Origin: Halomonas sp. Y3
Lineage (GTDB): Bacteria > Pseudomonadota > Gammaproteobacteria > Pseudomonadales > Halomonadaceae
Length of the DNA: 64,000 bases
Assembly: GCF_024137965.1 (NCBI RefSeq)
Contig: NZ_CP099975.1
Coordinates: 1,054,001 to 1,118,000, forward strand
Reading direction: 5' to 3'
Notes under the pieces: generated by a model
Databases searched by the model: none
What the model was told of the DNA's origin: nothing
Seen by the model: the letters and a program-made list of their open reading frames with translations, nothing else
Position numbers and translations under genes: made by a program
Shown: one piece after another, positions 61,343-64,000 of the stretch
Layout of the letters: every line of letters begins with the position of its first letter
Position numbering within the stretch: the first letter of the stretch is position 1

Positions 61343-61743
61343 GTCGGCGCTACTCTGCTCTGGTGCCCTACGCGGCGGTGGGGCTCGGCAGCGCTCTGGG
61401 TAGCCTGCTGCGCTATCTGGTCTCGCTGAGCTCTCTGACGCTTTTCGGCTCGCTCTTCCCCTGGGGAACCCTGGCGGTCAATGTCGTCGGCTCCTGGCTG
61501 ATCGCCTGGCTGGCCACCCTGGGCGGACGCTACGCCCACGGCCGCGTGGCGCGCTGGCAGCCCTTTCTGGTGGCCGGCTTCTGCGGCGGCTTTACCACCT
61601 TCTCGCTGTTCAGCCTCGAGACCCTGCACCTGCTCACCCTCGGCCGCCCCTGGCTGGCCGCGGCCTACGTGTCCATAAGCCTGCCGCTCTGGTTCGCCGC
61701 CGCCTGGCACGGGCAGCGGGTGGCTCATCGAATGGCGCGCTAG
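61339..61743 (+). CDS. crcB: Fluoride channel CrcB/Fluc, second subunit
   Basis: 134 aa from ATG 61339 (ATGA overlap with the first crcB). Helices and motifs match: VGLGSALGSLLRYLVSLSSL, FPWGTLAVNVVGSWLIAW and CGGFTTFSLFSLETLHLL. Likely heterodimer partner, antiparallel to the first subunit. It converges with the DUF2805 gene, the stop codons overlapping by 4 bp. Confidence 0.93.
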   Translation: MSRRYSALVPYAAVGLGSALGSLLRYLVSLSSLTLFGSLFPWGTLAVNVVGSWLIAWLATLGGRYAHGRVARWQPFLVAGFCGGFTTFSLFSLETLHLLTLGRPWLAAAYVSISLPLWFAAAWHGQRVAHRMAR

Positions 61744-62018
61744 CGCGGCTTGTACTGGGTGGGGCAGTGGGCCCGCTCCACTCCGGCCGGGCGCAGCGCC
61801 CGGTGCTTGGTGGCACGTCCGGTAACGCGCTGACGCCAGCGTCGGAAGGCGGCCGGCTTCAGCGCGCGGCGCATGATCGCCACGGTATCGGCCTCGCTCA
61901 GGCCGAACTGCGTCTCGATCGCCTCGAAGGGAGTGCGATCCTCCCAGGCCATCTCGATCAGGCGCGAGCGCTCGTCGGCAGGCAGCCGGCGGTAGCGCTC
62001 GAGAGCAGAGCGGCGCAT
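61740..62018 (-). CDS. DUF2805 / TIGR03643-type protein
   Basis: 92 aa from ATG 62018. Conserved region DRTPFEAIETQFGLSEADTV and IMRRALKPAAFRRWRQRVTG, then a basic end. This small family is widespread in proteobacteria and cyanobacteria, with a helix-turn-helix-like core that may bind nucleic acid; function is unknown. Longer in-frame start codons at 62135 read through sequence with no family character. Confidence 0.88.
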   Translation of the reverse strand: MRRSALERYRRLPADERSRLIEMAWEDRTPFEAIETQFGLSEADTVAIMRRALKPAAFRRWRQRVTGRATKHRALRPAGVERAHCPTQYKPR

Positions 62019-62135
62019 GGGGACTCCTTGTGCGGTCGGCGTATGGAAAGGGGGCTGGCGGAGGCTGAGACAGCGCCGGGGAGCAAAGGCTCCCCGGCGG
62101 ATGGCGTCTCGGAGGCGGTACCGGGCCGCCGGCAC

Positions 62136-62259
62136 TCAAAAGAACTGGCGCACCCCGACAAAGGCGCGGCGCCCCGGCTCGCTGCCCAGCTGGTCATCGA
62201 TGCTGGCGTTGAAGAGGTTGTCGACCCCGCCGAACAGCTCGGTGTTGCCCAGGGGCGGT
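62136..62259 (-). pseudogene. TonB-dependent receptor remnant (C-terminal 40 residues)
   Basis: The minus strand encodes GNTELFGGVDNLFNASIDDQ and LGSEPGRRAFVGVRQFF with final aromatic Phe, the closing strands of a TonB-dependent outer-membrane receptor. The frame upstream runs into znuB antisense sequence, so the barrel and plug are gone. Since the remnant directly follows znuB, it could derive from a ZnuD-like zinc receptor deleted from the znu locus. Confidence 0.8.
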
Positions 62260-62266
62260 GGCAGGG

Positions 62267-63100
62267 TCAGGCGCTCAGGCGCCTGCGCCGTTCCATCAGG
62301 TGCCGGATCAGCAGGCCCGCCAGGTAGAGCAGGGCGGCGCAGAGCACGATGGTGGCGCCGGCCGGCAGGTCGCCGGCATAGGCGGTTGCCAGCCCCACGC
62401 TCACCGCCAGCAGGGCCGCACCGCAGGCGGCAAGCATCATGCCGGGCAGGCGGGCCGTACCCAGCCGGGCGGTGGCGGCCGGCAGGGTGACCAGCGCCAT
62501 GACCATCACCAGCCCCACGGTGTGGACCAGCACCACGACCGCCAGCGCCACCACGATCAGAAAGCAGGCGTAGAGCAGGCCGGTGGGCACGCCTCGCAGG
62601 GCGGCGAATTCCGGGTCGAACAGGGTGGCCGCCAGCGGTCGATAGCTCAGCCACAGCAGCCCCAGCATGAGCGCGTTGAGGCCCAGCATCAGCATGACCT
62701 GGTCGCGGGTGGCCATCAGCAGGCTGCCCAGCAGGTAGCTCATCAGATTGACGCTGTAGCCGGGGGCCTGGGCCAGGGCGATGATGCCGACGGCCATGCC
62801 CACCGCCCAGAGGGCGCCGATCAGCATGTCCTCGTTCTCCCGGATGCGCAGGCTGGCAAAGGCGATCAGCAGCGCCGAGGCCACGGCCGCCAGCAGGGCG
62901 CCGAGCAGCGGCGGGGCGCCCAGCCAGTGGGCGATGCCCAGGCCGCCCAGCACGCTATGGGCAATGCCGCCGGCCATGAAAGCGAGGCGCCGTGAGACCA
63001 CCAGCGGGCCGACCACGCCGCTGGCCACGGCGCTCGCCAGGCCGGCCAGCATCACGATCTGCAGGAAGGGGTAGTGCCAGAGGGCTTGCAGGAAGGTCAT
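62267..63100 (-). CDS. znuB: Zinc/metal ABC transporter permease ZnuB
   Basis: 277 aa, about eight helices of the ABC-3 permease family. Conserved SGVVGPLVVSRRLAFMAGGI, SHSVLGGLGIAHWLG-type block, and later GLVMVMALVTLPAATARL. It imports Zn2+ (or Mn2+) across the inner membrane with ZnuC. It overlaps znuC by ATGA (63097-63100). The TonB-receptor remnant follows after 7 bp. Confidence 0.92.
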   Translation of the reverse strand: MTFLQALWHYPFLQIVMLAGLASAVASGVVGPLVVSRRLAFMAGGIAHSVLGGLGIAHWLGAPPLLGALLAAVASALLIAFASLRIRENEDMLIGALWAVGMAVGIIALAQAPGYSVNLMSYLLGSLLMATRDQVMLMLGLNALMLGLLWLSYRPLAATLFDPEFAALRGVPTGLLYACFLIVVALAVVVLVHTVGLVMVMALVTLPAATARLGTARLPGMMLAACGAALLAVSVGLATAYAGDLPAGATIVLCAALLYLAGLLIRHLMERRRRLSA

Positions 63101-63822
63101 CGGTGGCCGGCCTCCCGGTGCGCAGTCGGATGAGCGGTCGGGTGAATGTCGGGTAGCGTCAAGGAGCGTCGCGACAGGCAGCGCTCCACGTGGAGCAGTT
63201 CGCCCAGATGGGGCCAGGCCTGCTCGAGGTCGTGGGTGACCATGAGAATCGGCAGCCGCTGCGCCAGCGCCGCCAGGGTGGCCATCAGGGCGTCGCCGCC
63301 GGCTCGGTCCAGGTGGGCGCAGGGCTCGTCGAGCAGCAGCATGTCGGGATTCGCCGCCAGGGCCCGGGCAATCAGCATGCGCTGACGCTGGCCGCCGGAG
63401 AGCGAGCGCGGCGTGCGCCCCTGCAGCTCGGTGATCTGCAGGGCGGCGAGCGCCTCATCGATGCGGGCGTGGTCGTTCCTTCCCAGGCGGCGCCACCAGC
63501 GCGCATCGAGGCGGCCCTGGGCGACGATGTCGCGCACGCTGAGCGGCGTGTCCGCCTGCAGGGTGGGGTGCTGGGCCACGTAGCCGAGCCGGTGGCGCTG
63601 CTGTGACACCGTGCCGCCCAGCAGCTCGATGTTGCCGCGGGAGGGTGTCAGCAGGCCGGCGATCAGGCGCAGCAGGGTGCTCTTGCCGCCGCCGTTGGGG
63701 CCGCTGATCGCCACCAGGCGCGGGGCGTCCAGGCAGTAGCTGACGTCGCTGAGTATCGGCGTGCCGTCGGCATAGCCGAAGGCGACCCGCTCCAGGCGCA
63801 GCAGCGGCGGGGTTAGAGCCAC
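63097..63822 (-). CDS. znuC: Zinc/metal ABC transporter ATPase ZnuC
   Basis: 241 aa with Walker A in AISGPNGGGKSTLLRLIAG, signature RSLSGGQRQRMLIARALA, Walker B LLLDEPCAHLD and switch His in MVTHDLEQAW. Energises ZnuB. The end is His-rich (DIHPTAHPTAHREAGH), a common zinc-buffering tail in ZnuC. It overlaps znuA by about 10 bp and znuB by 4 bp, so the order is znuA-znuC-znuB in one operon. Confidence 0.93.
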   Translation of the reverse strand: MALTPPLLRLERVAFGYADGTPILSDVSYCLDAPRLVAISGPNGGGKSTLLRLIAGLLTPSRGNIELLGGTVSQQRHRLGYVAQHPTLQADTPLSVRDIVAQGRLDARWWRRLGRNDHARIDEALAALQITELQGRTPRSLSGGQRQRMLIARALAANPDMLLLDEPCAHLDRAGGDALMATLAALAQRLPILMVTHDLEQAWPHLGELLHVERCLSRRSLTLPDIHPTAHPTAHREAGHR

Positions 63823-64000
63823 CTTGCCAGCTCCTCGGCAATATGGCGCATGTTGTCCAGCACGTCCTCGGCCAGGGGGTCGATGGCGACGACTTCCGCG
63901 CCCACCGCATCGGCGACCGCTCGCGCCACCTCCTGGTTGAACTGGCGCTGCACGAAGATGACGCGTACCTCCTCGGCGAGGGCCGTCTCGATGGTGGCCT
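63813..64000 (-). CDS. znuA: Zinc ABC transporter substrate-binding protein ZnuA, C-terminal part
   Basis: The minus-strand frame open at the window end reads TIETALAEEVRVIFVQRQFN and on through VGAEVVAIDPLAEDVLDNMR to HIAEELARWL and TAA (63813-63815). This is the C-terminus of a cluster A-I (ZnuA/TroA) periplasmic metal-binding protein: the FVQ.QF block, with Asp in IDPLAEDVL as metal ligand. The start lies outside the window. It overlaps znuC by 10 bp. Confidence 0.9.
   Translation of the reverse strand, partial: ATIETALAEEVRVIFVQRQFNQEVARAVADAVGAEVVAIDPLAEDVLDNMRHIAEELARWL

Overview
The window looks like chromosomal DNA of a GC-rich gammaproteobacterium. The gene style (two MgtE paralogs, a CrcB pair, a split AzlCD, an NCS1/HyuAB locus, MesX/MesD) suggests a Halomonadaceae-like marine or halophilic bacterium. 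That placement is inference from gene content. No rRNA or tRNA gene is visible to anchor taxonomy.

Layout. 1-0.9 kb: the tail of a type I restriction subunit (HsdR) and an overlapping YgjP-type metallopeptidase. 1.0-14.4 kb: a catabolic region bounded by two scars, an IS3-family transposase tail on the left and the last 40 codons of gabD on the right. It holds a LysR regulator, a biotin-dependent lactam/amide carboxylase-hydrolase set (PxpA, BCCP, biotin carboxylase, PxpB, PxpC), an NCS1 permease, HyuA/HyuB, an AraC regulator, a cupin and a GNAT acetyltransferase. 14.5-17.1 kb: gabT, orphan small ORFs and a DUF2237 gene.

17.3-42.1 kb: the umuDC SOS operon, with umuC cut in two at one alanine codon by a mobile island of about 23 kb (18156-41197). 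The left end of the island carries a Tn554-like trio: two tyrosine recombinases and a small helper. Nested inside is a 5137-bp transposon (23100-28236) with an ISL3-family transposase, matching terminal inverted repeats and a perfect 8-bp target duplication. Its cargo is a complete mer operon (merR, merT, merP, two merF-like genes, merA and a 44-aa membrane protein). The rest of the island carries a c-type cytochrome/CcdA/beta-propeller group, L,D-transpeptidase, lnt, lspA, a Cd/Zn/Pb P-type ATPase with its MerR-type regulator, a ZIP transporter, an M23 endopeptidase, a DsbA-like protein, a frameshifted CDF exporter, and fragments of degP and merA at the right end. The island gives mercury and divalent-metal resistance plus an envelope-maintenance set, and it inactivates Pol V.

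42.2-52.5 kb: AzlCD, a GlxA-type regulator with a divergent isochorismatase-like hydrolase, a PNPOx-family oxidoreductase, lldD, a mesX-mesD folate-independent methionine synthase pair lying between a bile-acid-symporter gene and a partial direct copy of it, and a fatty-acyl-CoA ligase. 52.7-54.2 kb: a TnpB-only IS200/IS605-type element whose two ends carry matching hairpins. 54.2-64 kb: an OmpA-like protein, a magnesium cluster (MgtC-family and two MgtE, the second preceded by a leader ORF and a hairpin that hides its Shine-Dalgarno sequence), a secreted nuclease, paired CrcB fluoride channels, a DUF2805 protein, a fragment of a TonB-dependent receptor, and znuBCA running off the window end.
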